DNA of 64,000 nt from JASLEW01 sp035544875 (GTDB lineage Bacteria; Acidobacteriota; Thermoanaerobaculia; Multivoradales; UBA5704): positions 1-64,000 of the forward strand of contig DASZZP010000051.1 of assembly GCA_035544875.1 (NCBI GenBank), in the 5' to 3' direction. The notes below the pieces were generated by a model, which searched no databases, was not told the origin of the DNA, and worked only from the letters and a program-made list of their open reading frames with translations. This document shows, in pieces, positions 1 to 9,760 of this stretch (its first letter is position 1; each line of letters starts with the position of its first letter). The position numbers and the translations under genes are program-made.

Positions 1-248
1 CGGTGCCGATCCCGAGGGATGCCGCAGCTTTCGCCTGTTGCGGCACTTCCGGCAGGTCGGCCGCACGTCCGGCTATGGACGTGCGGCACTTCCCGGAGGT
101 CGGAAACGGCGCTGCGATGTGGCGGTGGAGGCCTACTCGAAGCATCGATCGGATCGCCCCCCGCAACCCCTCGATCCCCTTCCCACCCCTCCGGGGGGGA
201 AGGGGACGCCCCCTCCCCTGGCGCACGGACGAATTTCGTCTTACGGGC
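1..248 (+). repeat. Long mosaic palindromic repeat, copy A (left end at window edge)
   Basis: This non-coding element is shared with copies B (24313-24684) and C (32338-32717, opposite orientation). In order it holds a tgccgca/tgcggca hairpin module, a perfect 11-bp hairpin (60-70 pairing with 77-87, gccgcacgtcc / ggacgtgcggc), a direct repeat of a gcggcacttcc-type unit on both sides of that hairpin, a roughly 55-bp core near 115-171 that is almost identical in all three copies, and a right-end module (about 190-245) rich in G and C runs and ending in aatttcgtcttacgggc. Open frames run through it, but they are not kept between copies. Similarity was judged by eye. Confidence 0.85.
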
Positions 249-254
249 TAGAAT
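249..254 (+). promoter_or_regulatory. TAGAAT -10-like box at the edge of repeat A
   Basis: TAGAAT lies five bases before the GTG start at 260, so transcription starting 6-7 bases after it would give a nearly leaderless mRNA. The same hexamer occurs before several other genes here (32720, 46322, 55663, 59873, and 24302 on the minus strand). No good -35 is visible. Confidence 0.4.
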
Positions 255-259
255 CGGGC

Positions 260-1141
260 GTGCCCGTGCCGCCAGCAGCGCCACCCTCGCCGACGGCTCC
301 GTCGCCGCACCCGCCGCGACATAGGCTCCTGCTATTCACCAAGCCCCCCGCGGCCGGGCGGGTCAAGACCCGTCTGATCGGCGATCTTACCGCCGAGCAG
401 GCCGCCGAGCTGCACGCGGCCTTCCTCGACGATCTGCTGGCGCGGCTCAGGCCCGGCCGCTTCGAGCTGGTCCTTGCCTGGGCGCTCGAGCCTGGCGAGG
501 AGCTGCCGAGCGGCCCGTTGCCCGCGCTGCGCCAGCGTGGCCGCGGCCTGGGCGAGAGGCTGCATGGCGCGCTCGCGGACGCCGCCCGGGAAGCGGCGGT
601 GGTAGCGGCGGTGGGCAGCGACCACCCAACGCTCGACCTCGAGCGGGTGCACCGCGCCTTCGCCGCGGTCGAAACAGGAGCGCAGGTCGTGCTCGGACCT
701 GCCGAGGACGGCGGCTACTACCTGATCGCGCTCGCGGCCAGCGCCGTGTCGCGCCGTCTCTTCGCCGGCATTCCCTGGAGCACCGGCCGGGTGCTGGCGG
801 CCACCCTGGAGCGCTGCCGCGAGCTCGATCTCAGGGTCGAGCTGCTGCCGGCGGCGGCGGATGTCGATACCCCCGAGGACCTGGCGAGGCTGGCCACCTG
901 CCTGGCCCGGGAAGGGGGTGGTGACGGCGCCGCGGCGGCCGGTAACCCGGGCGGCGCCAGCGGACCGAGCTGCCCGCGCACCCGGGCGCTGCTGGCGCGC
1001 TGGCAGCGCTTGCCGGCCGGGGCGGCCGGGCCGGCGGCGGCGCCGGGCGAGGCGCCGATCGCCGCCAGTGCTGGGAGCCGCGGGCGCGGCGGTGGCGTGA
1101 TCGCAGTGGGGAAGCCGGTGGAGAAGAGGATCGGCCGATGA
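260..1141 (+). CDS. TIGR04282/DUF2064 family transferase
   Basis: This is a GT-A-fold nucleotidyl/glycosyl-transferase-like protein of the DUF2064 family (rSAM/selenodomain-associated transferase 1), about 293 aa. Supporting motifs are the N-terminal LLLFTKPPAAGRVKTRL, a central GSDHPTL and the AEDGGYYLIAL segment typical of the family. The family core ends near residue 215. The remaining 70-80 residues are an Ala/Gly/Pro/Arg-rich tail of no recognisable fold. I chose GTG 260 because the reading frame upstream lies inside repeat A. The gene overlaps nnr by four bases (ATGA), which suggests co-translation. The substrate is unknown. Confidence 0.85.
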   Translation: MPVPPAAPPSPTAPSPHPPRHRLLLFTKPPAAGRVKTRLIGDLTAEQAAELHAAFLDDLLARLRPGRFELVLAWALEPGEELPSGPLPALRQRGRGLGERLHGALADAAREAAVVAAVGSDHPTLDLERVHRAFAAVETGAQVVLGPAEDGGYYLIALAASAVSRRLFAGIPWSTGRVLAATLERCRELDLRVELLPAAADVDTPEDLARLATCLAREGGGDGAAAAGNPGGASGPSCPRTRALLARWQRLPAGAAGPAAAPGEAPIAASAGSRGRGGGVIAVGKPVEKRIGR

Positions 1142-2823
1142 GGATCTTGACCGCCGAGGCGATGCGCGCCGTCGACCAGGCGGCCATCTCAGGGCTGGGC
1201 ATTCCCAGCCTGGTGCTGATGGAGAACGCCGCGATCGGGGTTGCCGATGCCATCGGCGAGGTCTATCCCGGCGCCGAATCGGCGGCCATCTTCTGCGGTC
1301 CGGGCAACAACGGCGGCGACGGCCTGGCGCTGGCGCGCCAGCTCGCCACGCGCGGCTATGCGGTCGAGGTCTTCGTCGCCACCGGCGGCAAGGAGCCGGA
1401 GGGCGACGCCGCCGTCCAGCTGGCGATCTGCCGCCGCCTGGGGCTGCCGGTGGCCGTGCTGTCGGGGCAAGACGAGATCGCGGCCTGCTGCGCCGCGGCC
1501 CGCGAGCTCGACCTGGTGGTCGACGCGCTCTTCGGCACCGGCCTCGGGCGGCCGCTCGGCGGCCTCTTCGCCGCCCTGGTCGAGGCCCTCAACGAGCTGC
1601 CGCGGCCGCGCGTGGCCGTCGATCTGCCGAGTGGACTCTCCGGCAGCCGCAGCGATTGCTGGGGACCGCACATCCTGGCCGATCTCACGGTCACCTTCGC
1701 GGCCCCCAAACTCGCCCACCTCTTTCCGCCGGCTGCCGCCGCGGTCGGCGAGCTGGTCGTGACCGACCTGGGATTCCCGCCGCACCTGATCGAGCAGGCC
1801 CCGGGCGACCTGCATCTGCTGGTCGGCGAGGAGATCGCTGAGCTGCTGCCGCGGCGCGCCGCCGAGAGCCACAAGGGCGACTACGGCCATCTGCTGCTGG
1901 TCGCCGGGTCGGTCGGCAAGGCCGGCGCCGCGATCCTGGCGGCGCGCGCCGCGGTGCGGGCAGGCGCGGGCCTGGTGACCGCGGCGGTGCCCGAGCCGAT
2001 CGTCACGGCGGTCGACCTGGGTTCGGTCGAATCGATGACCCTGCCGCTGCCGGCGGGTGCGAGCGGCCAGCTGGCCGGCGACGCCGTGGACAGGGTGCTC
2101 GCCGCGACGGCGGGCAAGAGCGCGCTGGCGCTCGGCCCCGGCCTGGGACAGGAGGAGGAGACGGTAGCGGCGATCCGCCGTCTGGCCGCAGAGGCGGCGC
2201 TGCCGCTTGTGCTCGATGCCGACGGCATCAACGCCTTTGCCGGCCGTCCCGGGGATCTCGCCGGCCGCCGCGCCCCGACCGTGCTGACTCCGCACCCCGG
2301 CGAGCTCGGGCGGCTGCTCGGCATCTCGACCGCCGAGGTGCAGGGCGACCGCCCGGCGGCGGCGCGGCGGGCGGCGCGGGAGAGCGGGGCGATGGTAGTG
2401 CTCAAGGGGAGCCTGACGCTCGTCGCCGTCCCCGGCGGCGCCCTCTACGTCAACCCGACCGGCAACCCGGGCATGGCGAGCGGCGGTACCGGCGACGTGC
2501 TGACCGGGACGCTGGCGGGGTTGCTGGCGCAGCGCCTGCCGGCGCTCGATGCCGCGCTGCTCGGGGTCTACCTGCACGGTCTGGCCGGCGATCTCGCCTT
2601 GCGCCGCCGCGGCGGGCCAGCGCTCGCCGCCGGCGACCTGATCGACCTGCTCCCCGAGGCCTTCGCCGAGCTTGCCGCCGAGGGGCCGCTGGGGTCGCCG
2701 GGGGGCCCCCGTTCCGCCCATCTCCGGCTGGGCGCCAGGGGCGCTATCGGCGGCAGGGGCGGCAGGGGCGGCAGGATTGGCTGGTCCGGAACGATGGGCG
2801 GCGCCGCCGCCGGAGAGGTCTGA
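1138..2823 (+). CDS. nnr: Bifunctional NAD(P)H-hydrate epimerase / ADP-dependent dehydratase
   Basis: This is a metabolite-repair enzyme. The N-terminal NnrE/YjeF domain (about residues 1-215) epimerises R/S NAD(P)HX, and the C-terminal NnrD carbohydrate-kinase-like domain (about 225-505) dehydrates S-NAD(P)HX using ADP. Visible motifs are MENAA and GPGNNGGDGL in NnrE, and HKGDYG, LTPHPGEL and NPTGNPGMASGGTGDVL in NnrD. At 561 aa it is longer than usual because of a roughly 55-residue Gly/Arg-rich tail that contains short GGRGGR repeats. The neighbouring tsaE is a common partner of nnr in bacterial genomes. The ATG start overlaps the previous stop. Confidence 0.95.
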   Translation: MRILTAEAMRAVDQAAISGLGIPSLVLMENAAIGVADAIGEVYPGAESAAIFCGPGNNGGDGLALARQLATRGYAVEVFVATGGKEPEGDAAVQLAICRRLGLPVAVLSGQDEIAACCAAARELDLVVDALFGTGLGRPLGGLFAALVEALNELPRPRVAVDLPSGLSGSRSDCWGPHILADLTVTFAAPKLAHLFPPAAAAVGELVVTDLGFPPHLIEQAPGDLHLLVGEEIAELLPRRAAESHKGDYGHLLLVAGSVGKAGAAILAARAAVRAGAGLVTAAVPEPIVTAVDLGSVESMTLPLPAGASGQLAGDAVDRVLAATAGKSALALGPGLGQEEETVAAIRRLAAEAALPLVLDADGINAFAGRPGDLAGRRAPTVLTPHPGELGRLLGISTAEVQGDRPAAARRAARESGAMVVLKGSLTLVAVPGGALYVNPTGNPGMASGGTGDVLTGTLAGLLAQRLPALDAALLGVYLHGLAGDLALRRRGGPALAAGDLIDLLPEAFAELAAEGPLGSPGGPRSAHLRLGARGAIGGRGGRGGRIGWSGTMGGAAAGEV

Positions 2824-2848
2824 GGCTGCGTGGCGCGGAGCCGCTGCC

Positions 2849-3301
2849 GTGATCTCGCCGCGGCGCTGGCTGAGCCGGGGCGAGGCGGAGACCGAACGGC
2901 TGGGCCGGGAGCTGGCGGCCGAGGTGGCGCCGGACGGCGTGCTGCTGCTCTCGGGGGAGCTGGGGAGCGGTAAGACGGTGCTGACCCGCGGCGTGGCAGC
3001 CGCCCTGGGCATCGATCCCCGGCAGGTCCAGTCGCCGACCTTCAACCTGATCCGCGACCATGCGGGGACGGGTGGGCGGCTGATCCACGTCGATCTCTAC
3101 CGGCTGGAGCCGGCGGAGGCGGCGGCGCTGGGGCTGGAGGAGATCCTGGCAGGGCCCGGCCTCAAGGTGGTGGAATGGGCCGAGCGGCTGCCCTGGCCGC
3201 CGCCCGCCGGGCGCCGCCTGCACCTGGTGCTGCGGCGCCTCCCCGCCGGTGGGCGGGAGGTGGAGGAGGTCTCGCCGCCTGGGGCCGATTCGATGGGCTG
3301 A
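2849..3301 (+). CDS. tsaE: tRNA threonylcarbamoyladenosine biosynthesis ATPase TsaE
   Basis: TsaE is the P-loop ATPase partner of TsaB/TsaD in t6A37 tRNA modification. The protein has about 150 aa. It shows the Walker A motif GELGSGKT, the family motif VQSPTFNLI, and HVDLYRLEPAE followed by LEEIL and VVEWAERL, in the order usual for TsaE. I prefer the GTG at 2849, 25 bases after the nnr stop. Upstream in-frame starts would overlap the nnr tail and have no similarity to the family. TsaB and TsaD are not in this window. Confidence 0.92.
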   Translation: MISPRRWLSRGEAETERLGRELAAEVAPDGVLLLSGELGSGKTVLTRGVAAALGIDPRQVQSPTFNLIRDHAGTGGRLIHVDLYRLEPAEAAALGLEEILAGPGLKVVEWAERLPWPPPAGRRLHLVLRRLPAGGREVEEVSPPGADSMG

Positions 3302-3349
3302 GCGGCGCGCCGCGCGCGCGCCGCTTTCGGAGAGAGAGGAGACAAGAGC

Positions 3350-4288
3350 ATGAGAATCCGCAAGGTAGGCGTCCTCGGCTGCGGCCTGATGGGGGCCGGC
3401 ATCGCCGAGGTCGCGGCGCGCGCCGGTTTCGAGACGGTGGTGCGCGAGGTGAGCGAAGAGGTGATGGGCAAGGGGCTCGATCGCATCCGCGGCTCGCTCG
3501 GCAGAGCGGTCGAGAAGGGCAAGATGGAGGGAGCGGCGCGCGACCAGGCGCTGGCCCGCCTCACGGGGGTGGTCGATCTCGCGGCGCTCGCCGACTGCGA
3601 CCTGGTCGTCGAGGCGATCGTCGAGAACCTCGACGAGAAGCGCCAGACGTTCGCGGCGCTCGATCAGGTGGTCAAGGCGGGGGCGCTGTTCGCCAGCAAT
3701 ACCTCGTCGCTGACCATCACCCAGGTCGCGACCGCGACCCGCCGCGCGGACCGCTTCGTCGGCCTCCACTTCTTCAACCCGGTGCCGGTGATGAAGCTGG
3801 TCGAGGTGGTGCGCACCCTGCTCACCTCGCAGGAGGCCTACGACGAGGCGCTCGAGTTCGCGCGCGCCGTCGGCAAGGAGCCGATCGCGGCGCGCGACAA
3901 CTCGGGCTTCATCGTCAACCGCCTGCTGGTGCCCTACCTGCTCGACGCGGTCCGCGCCTACGAGGAAGGGGTGGGAAGCGTCGAGGACCTCGACAAGGGG
4001 ATGCAGCTCGGCTGCGGCCATCCGATGGGTCCGTTCACCCTGCTCGATTTCGTGGGCCTCGACACCACCTACTACATCGCCAACATCATGTTCGACGAGT
4101 ACCGGGAGAAGCGCTTCGCGCCGCCGGCCCTGCTCAAGCAGATGGTGCTCGCCGGCCGCCTGGGCCGAAAGAGCGGCCGCGGCTTCTACGAATACGACCT
4201 GCGGGGAGATCCCTCCGGGGAATGCCGCTCGTCCACCGCGGACGAGCGGCGGCCGCAACAGGCGAAAGCTGCGGCCGGCAAGAAATAG
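3350..4288 (+). CDS. hbd: 3-hydroxybutyryl-CoA dehydrogenase with repeat-derived C-terminal extension
   Basis: This NAD(P)-dependent 3-hydroxyacyl-CoA dehydrogenase oxidises or reduces the C3 position of 3-hydroxybutyryl-CoA in butyrate, PHB or beta-oxidation metabolism. The Rossmann motif VLGCGLMGAGIAE is at the N-terminus, followed by FASNTSSL, the catalytic region GLHFFNPVPVMKLVEVV and DNSGFIVNRLL. The normal family ends close to GRGFYEY (about residue 282). Here about 29 further residues follow, and they are encoded by repeat copy G, which has a perfect hairpin at 4224-4250. A GGAG-type RBS precedes the ATG at 3350. The extension probably does not affect the catalytic core. Confidence 0.93.
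   Translation: MRIRKVGVLGCGLMGAGIAEVAARAGFETVVREVSEEVMGKGLDRIRGSLGRAVEKGKMEGAARDQALARLTGVVDLAALADCDLVVEAIVENLDEKRQTFAALDQVVKAGALFASNTSSLTITQVATATRRADRFVGLHFFNPVPVMKLVEVVRTLLTSQEAYDEALEFARAVGKEPIAARDNSGFIVNRLLVPYLLDAVRAYEEGVGSVEDLDKGMQLGCGHPMGPFTLLDFVGLDTTYYIANIMFDEYREKRFAPPALLKQMVLAGRLGRKSGRGFYEYDLRGDPSGECRSSTADERRPQQAKAAAGKK
4205..4283 (+). repeat. Palindromic repeat copy G inside the hbd reading frame
   Basis: Perfect 11-bp arms gccgctcgtcc (4224-4234) and ggacgagcggc (4240-4250) flank a five-base loop. A second small hairpin follows (ggccgca ... tgcggcc). Both modules match parts of repeats A-C, with compensating base changes. The element is read in frame and supplies the last 29 or so codons of hbd. 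Confidence 0.8.
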
Positions 4289-4290
4289 GA

Positions 4291-6039
4291 ATGACGGAGG
4301 AGCGGCGGCCGGGCTGGATCGGCCGGCTGGAGTGGGCGCTTGCCGGCCTGGCGGGGGCGATCGCCCTCGGCCTTCACCTGGTGCGTTGCTTCCATGCCGG
4401 CGGCCTCTGGCGCGACGAGGCCGCGGCGGTTGCGCTGGCGCGCCTGCCCACCTTCACCGAGGTCTGGCATTCATTCCAGCACGAAGCCTTCCCGCTGCTG
4501 GTGCCGGCCTTGCTGCGCGCTTTCACGGCGCTGGCAGGCGATGGCGATGGCGCGCTGCGGGTGCTCGGTCTGGCGGTCGGCCTGGGGGTGCTCGCCGCGT
4601 TCGCCGCCAGCTCCTGGCTGACGGCGCGTACGCCGCCGCTCGCCGGTTGGGCGCTGCTCGGGATCAACGCGCCGCTGCTGGTCTTCGGCGACTCGCTGCG
4701 CGGCTATGGACTGGGGACGCTCGCGGCGGTGCTCGCCTTTGCCTTCCTCGCCCGCATGCTCGCCGAGCCGCGGCCGCTCTGGATCGGCGCGGCCGCGCTG
4801 GCCGCCCTCGCCGCCGTGCAATGCCTCTTCCCCAACGCGGCGCTGGTCCTATCGGCCTGCGCAGCAGCCGCGGTGGTGACGGCTCGCCGCGGACGGCGGC
4901 GGGCGATCGTGGCGGCCGCGGCGATCGGCGCCGTGGCGGCGCTCTCGCTCCTCCCCTACGCCGCGCCGCTCGCCGCCGCCCGCTCCTGGAACGTGGTCGT
5001 CACCTACCCGACCAGCTTGCGCCAGATCCTCGCCGTGCTGATCGCGACCGTTGGGCCGCCGCCCGGCGCCGCGCTCTGGGGAGCGCTGCTTCTGGCTGCC
5101 GTGGGGAGCGGTATCGCCCTCAGCGTGGCGGGCCGGCAGCGCCGCCCGGAGACTGCGGAGAGTCCGCCGCCCGCGGCGCCGCCGGCCGGCGCCGCCCCTG
5201 CCGACCTGGTGCTCTTCGGTCTGCTCACCCTGGGCCTGGCGGGGGCTGGGTTCGCGGCATTTCTCCTGCGGCTGAGCTATACCCCGCGCGCCTGGTACTT
5301 CCTGCCGCTGCTCGGCGTGGCGGCGGCGGCGCTCGACATGGTGCTGGCGCAGGCGCCGCGCGCCGCCGCGGCGCGCGCCGGCAGCGCAGGCGGTGCGGCC
5401 ACGCCGTCCGCCGGCCCGCGCCGGCGCAATGGACTGCGCTGGCTCGACTGGCTCCGCTGGCTCCAACTTTTGCGGCCGGCAGTGGCGGTCGCGGCGCTGC
5501 TGGCGCTCGTCCCGCCGGCGCTCGACAAGGCAGTGATGCGCCAGACCAACGTCGACCTGGTGGCACGGCGGGTGGCGGAGCTCGCCGCCGGCGGCGATCT
5601 GGTAGTCGTCGTCCCCTGGGCCGACGGTGTGAGCTTCCGCCGTTACTACCGCGGCGCCGCCGCATGGACGACGCTGCCGGCGCTCGCCGACCTGCGCATC
5701 CACCGCTACGATCTGCTCAAGGCGAAGCTGGCCTCCGCCCAGCCGATTGACGACGTGCTCGCGGCGGCCGGTGCGGCGCTGCGCTCCGGCCACCGCGTCT
5801 TCCTCGCTGGCACGATCCGTTTCCCTGCGCCCGGCGAGCCGGTGCCGCACTTGCCGCCGGCGCCGGCCTCCGCCTGGGGGTGGCACGACATCGCCTACAC
5901 CGAGGTCTGGTCGCGCCAGCTCGGCGATTTCGTCGCCCGTCACGCCCGCCGCCTCGCTCCGGTCCCGCTGCCGCCCGCCGGCCCAGTCAGCCGCTTCGAA
6001 GACCTCGCCCTGACCGTAGCCGACGGCTGGAGCGGGTGA
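4291..6039 (+). CDS. GT39-like polytopic membrane glycosyltransferase
   Basis: The protein has about 582 aa and many hydrophobic segments. It resembles the dolichyl-phosphate-mannose / ArnT-like GT-C fold, in which a lipid-linked sugar donor is used on the outer face of the inner membrane. The first loop carries LWRDEAA, matching the acidic D-E motif that these enzymes place just after the first transmembrane helix. A hydrophilic C-terminal domain of roughly 170 residues follows. Short 9-base tandem duplications encode a leucine/tryptophan-rich linker near codons 380-395. The start ATG lies two bases after the hbd stop. Acceptor and donor cannot be told from the sequence. Confidence 0.75.
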   Translation: MTEERRPGWIGRLEWALAGLAGAIALGLHLVRCFHAGGLWRDEAAAVALARLPTFTEVWHSFQHEAFPLLVPALLRAFTALAGDGDGALRVLGLAVGLGVLAAFAASSWLTARTPPLAGWALLGINAPLLVFGDSLRGYGLGTLAAVLAFAFLARMLAEPRPLWIGAAALAALAAVQCLFPNAALVLSACAAAAVVTARRGRRRAIVAAAAIGAVAALSLLPYAAPLAAARSWNVVVTYPTSLRQILAVLIATVGPPPGAALWGALLLAAVGSGIALSVAGRQRRPETAESPPPAAPPAGAAPADLVLFGLLTLGLAGAGFAAFLLRLSYTPRAWYFLPLLGVAAAALDMVLAQAPRAAAARAGSAGGAATPSAGPRRRNGLRWLDWLRWLQLLRPAVAVAALLALVPPALDKAVMRQTNVDLVARRVAELAAGGDLVVVVPWADGVSFRRYYRGAAAWTTLPALADLRIHRYDLLKAKLASAQPIDDVLAAAGAALRSGHRVFLAGTIRFPAPGEPVPHLPPAPASAWGWHDIAYTEVWSRQLGDFVARHARRLAPVPLPPAGPVSRFEDLALTVADGWSG

Positions 6040-6357
6040 GCCGATCTGCGATCCGTTCCTGCCCCATCCCCATACCGGCCCGCTCACGCACCTTCTGCGC
6101 CCACTGCACCACTGCACCACTGCACCACTGCAGCCACTGCAAGCTGGTGGCCATGGTCCCTTCAGCGTCTGCTAGACTAGATCTTCTCGCACGGGGCGCC
6201 TTGCCGGCCCCGGAGGCGGGACTTGCCGCCGCACCCTCTCGCATCGGCGGCAGGCGGCCATTCTGAGAGTGCCCAGAATCGTCACAGTGAGATCGCACCT
6301 CGGCTCCGGGTCGCATCGACCCCTTCTGGCCTCTCCGGCCGCCGGAAGAACTCGCCC
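6040..6357. other. Intergenic region with 8-base tandem repeat
   Basis: This is a 318-base gap before the phoH-like gene. It holds about four copies of an 8-base gcaccact-type repeat (about 6103-6140) and two TAGACT/TAGATC-like stretches near 6171-6183 that could be -10 elements. I see no open frame with protein-like content. Confidence 0.5.
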
Positions 6358-7359
<1,002 letters not shown>

Positions 7360-7381
7360 GCGGGACGCCGCCGGGGCCCCG

Positions 7382-9757
7382 ATGAGCGCCAAGGAGACCA
7401 CTGCCCGCATCCACCTGCTGCACCACAAGCGCCGCCGCTCGTTCCGGCGCTGGCTGCGCGGCCCGCGCGCTCTCTGGCGGCGCGCCCTGGAGACGCCGTG
7501 GATCTGGGTGGTGCTGCTGCTGGTGGGCGGCAGCGTTGCCCTCGAGACCGGCGCCTTTATCTTTGCTCCGCGGCTCCTCGCCGGCGCGGTCGCCGACCGT
7601 GACTACGTGGCCTCGCGCGATCTGCTGCTGCTCGACGACGCGGCGACCCTGGCCAAGCAGAATCAGGCGCGCGACAAGGTGCTGCCGGTCTACGACCTCG
7701 ACCCCGGCGCGATCGCGCAGCGCGATGCCGCCCTGGAGCAGCTCTTCGCCGACGGCAGACAGCGCGCGCCCGCCGCGCGCGACGAGGCGGCGCGCGCTGC
7801 CCTGAACAAGGAGCTGGCGGCCGGCAACCCGGCTGCGGCCACCGCCGACGCTCTCAAGCTCGGCCAGGCGCAGGTAGCGCTGCTGGCGAAGAAGGGCTTC
7901 TCGGCCGAGCTCGAGGACCGCCTCCGCGGTGTGCTCGGCCAGGCGCTGCGCCGCGGGGTGGTCGCCAACAAGGTGCTGCTGCTCGACAACCGGCTCACCG
8001 GCATCACCCTGCGCAACCTCTCGACCGGCGCCGAGGTCGTCCGCGTCAACCTCTTCGAGCACCTGGGATATCCCGAGGAAACACGCGACTTCCTCGAAGC
8101 CGAGCTGCGCGCCTGGAGCGGCTATTCGGCGGCCGAGCGCCGCCAGCTGGTCGAGCTGCTGCTCGACAACCTGACCCCGAACCTGCACTTCAACCGCAGC
8201 GAGACGCTGGCCCGCCAGAACCTCGCCGCGGCGAGCGCCGGCCAGGTCTTCGTCAGCATCCGCAAGGGCCAGATGATCGCCCGCAAGGGGGACGTCATCG
8301 ACGAGACCAAGGCCCGCGTGCTGGCGCAGACGCGCGGCCAGCGCCAGCTGCGCTCGCGCGTGCCGGTCCTGGCCGGCACCCTCGTGTTGCTGGCACTGGC
8401 GGCGCTGGTGGCGTGGCTGGGGCTCGAGAGCGAGCGGGTGGCTGATCACAGCCGGCGGCGGATCTTCGGCGAGAGCCTGTTGTTGCTGCTGCTGTCGCTG
8501 CTCGGCGCCAAGCTCTGCTTCGTCGTCGCCGGCTCGCTCAGCGCCTCGTTCCAGGTAGTGCCCCTCAACGCCTGGCGCAACTATGCCTATGCCATCCCGT
8601 TCGCCGCCCTGGCCCTGCTCGCCGGCCTGCTGCTCGGGCGTCACGCGGCGCTCGTGCTGTCGATCCTGTTCAGCATCCTGTGCAGCCGGCTGGCGATCGA
8701 CGGCGAGCCGCTGTGGGTGGTCGTCTACAGCCTTGCCGGCTCGCTGGCGGCGATCTACTCGCTCGACCGCTTCCAATTCCGGCAGCGGCTGGTCGCCGCC
8801 CGCGTCGGGGTGATGGTCGGGGCAGTCAACGTGCTGATGGTGCTGCTGCTGACGGCGCTCGCCGGTCCTGCCGACTGGAACGCCGAAGAGCTCCTCTTCG
8901 AGCTGGTGTGCGCGCTGGCCGGTGGGCTGCTCGCCGCCGCGGTGGCCGGCTTCGCGGTGCCGATCCTCGAGTCGATGCTCGCCATCACCACCGACATCAA
9001 GCTGGTCGAGCTCTCCAACACCAACCTGCCGCTGCTGCGGCGGCTGGCGTTCGAAGCGCCCGGCACCTTCCAGCATTCGCTGATGGTCGCCAACCTGGCC
9101 AAGGAGGCGTGCGAGGCGATCGGCGCCGATCCGGTGCTCGCCTACGCCGGCTCGCTCTACCATGACGTGGGCAAGGTTTTCCGCTCGGAATACTTCATCG
9201 AGAACCAGCGTCCGGGGCAGAACCGCCACGACAAGCTGCTGCCGTCGATGAGCGTGCTCATCCTGATCAATCACGTCAAGGAGGGTCTCGAGCTGGCGCG
9301 CCAGCACCACCTGCCGGCAGTGATCCGCGACGCCATTGAACAGCACCACGGCACCCGCCTCATCCGCTACTTCTACAACCGCGCGCAGGAGCTCGCCGAT
9401 CCGGAGGCCGGAGAGGTGCGCGAGGCCGACTACCGCTATCCGGGCCCCAAGCCGCAGAACCGGGTGATGGGGGTGCTGATGCTGGCCGACGGCGTCGAGG
9501 CGGCGAGCCGCACCCTGATCGACGCGACGCCGGCCAAGATTCGTGCCTTGATCAACACGCTGGTCGGCGACTGCGTCGACGACGGCCAGCTCGATCACAC
9601 CGACCTCACCCTGAGCGACCTCAAGACGGTGGGCGATGCCTTCGTGCGGGTGCTCTCCACCATCTTCCACCAGCGGGTCGACTATCCAGGCTTCGACTTC
9701 AACGCCGTCCAGCGGCGGGAGAAGCGCCCGGCTTCGGGCGCCCTCCGGATCTCCTGA
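7382..9757 (+). CDS. 7TM-HD family phosphodiesterase, PgpH-like
   Basis: This membrane HD-domain protein of about 791 aa is likely a cyclic-di-AMP phosphodiesterase of the PgpH/YqfF type. After a short cytoplasmic N-terminus there is one membrane helix (about residues 41-62), an extracytoplasmic 7TMR-HDED domain, about seven membrane helices (roughly residues 325-535), and a cytoplasmic HD domain with FQHSLMVANLA (about 562) and SLYHDVGKV (about 592). A later EQHHG completes the metal-binding set. Start ATG 7382 is 22 bases after the phoH-like stop. Substrate is inferred from the family. Confidence 0.9.
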   Translation: MSAKETTARIHLLHHKRRRSFRRWLRGPRALWRRALETPWIWVVLLLVGGSVALETGAFIFAPRLLAGAVADRDYVASRDLLLLDDAATLAKQNQARDKVLPVYDLDPGAIAQRDAALEQLFADGRQRAPAARDEAARAALNKELAAGNPAAATADALKLGQAQVALLAKKGFSAELEDRLRGVLGQALRRGVVANKVLLLDNRLTGITLRNLSTGAEVVRVNLFEHLGYPEETRDFLEAELRAWSGYSAAERRQLVELLLDNLTPNLHFNRSETLARQNLAAASAGQVFVSIRKGQMIARKGDVIDETKARVLAQTRGQRQLRSRVPVLAGTLVLLALAALVAWLGLESERVADHSRRRIFGESLLLLLLSLLGAKLCFVVAGSLSASFQVVPLNAWRNYAYAIPFAALALLAGLLLGRHAALVLSILFSILCSRLAIDGEPLWVVVYSLAGSLAAIYSLDRFQFRQRLVAARVGVMVGAVNVLMVLLLTALAGPADWNAEELLFELVCALAGGLLAAAVAGFAVPILESMLAITTDIKLVELSNTNLPLLRRLAFEAPGTFQHSLMVANLAKEACEAIGADPVLAYAGSLYHDVGKVFRSEYFIENQRPGQNRHDKLLPSMSVLILINHVKEGLELARQHHLPAVIRDAIEQHHGTRLIRYFYNRAQELADPEAGEVREADYRYPGPKPQNRVMGVLMLADGVEAASRTLIDATPAKIRALINTLVGDCVDDGQLDHTDLTLSDLKTVGDAFVRVLSTIFHQRVDYPGFDFNAVQRREKRPASGALRIS

Positions 9758-9760
9758 GCG

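Noticed and set aside
3..251. Peptide frame through repeat A, also seen in copies B and C
   Set aside because: Copy B has an extra base that breaks the frame, so the repeat is not kept as protein.
1189..3045. Long minus-strand frame opposite nnr and tsaE
   Set aside because: Arg/Gln/Ala-rich shadow of two well-supported plus-strand genes, with no domain.
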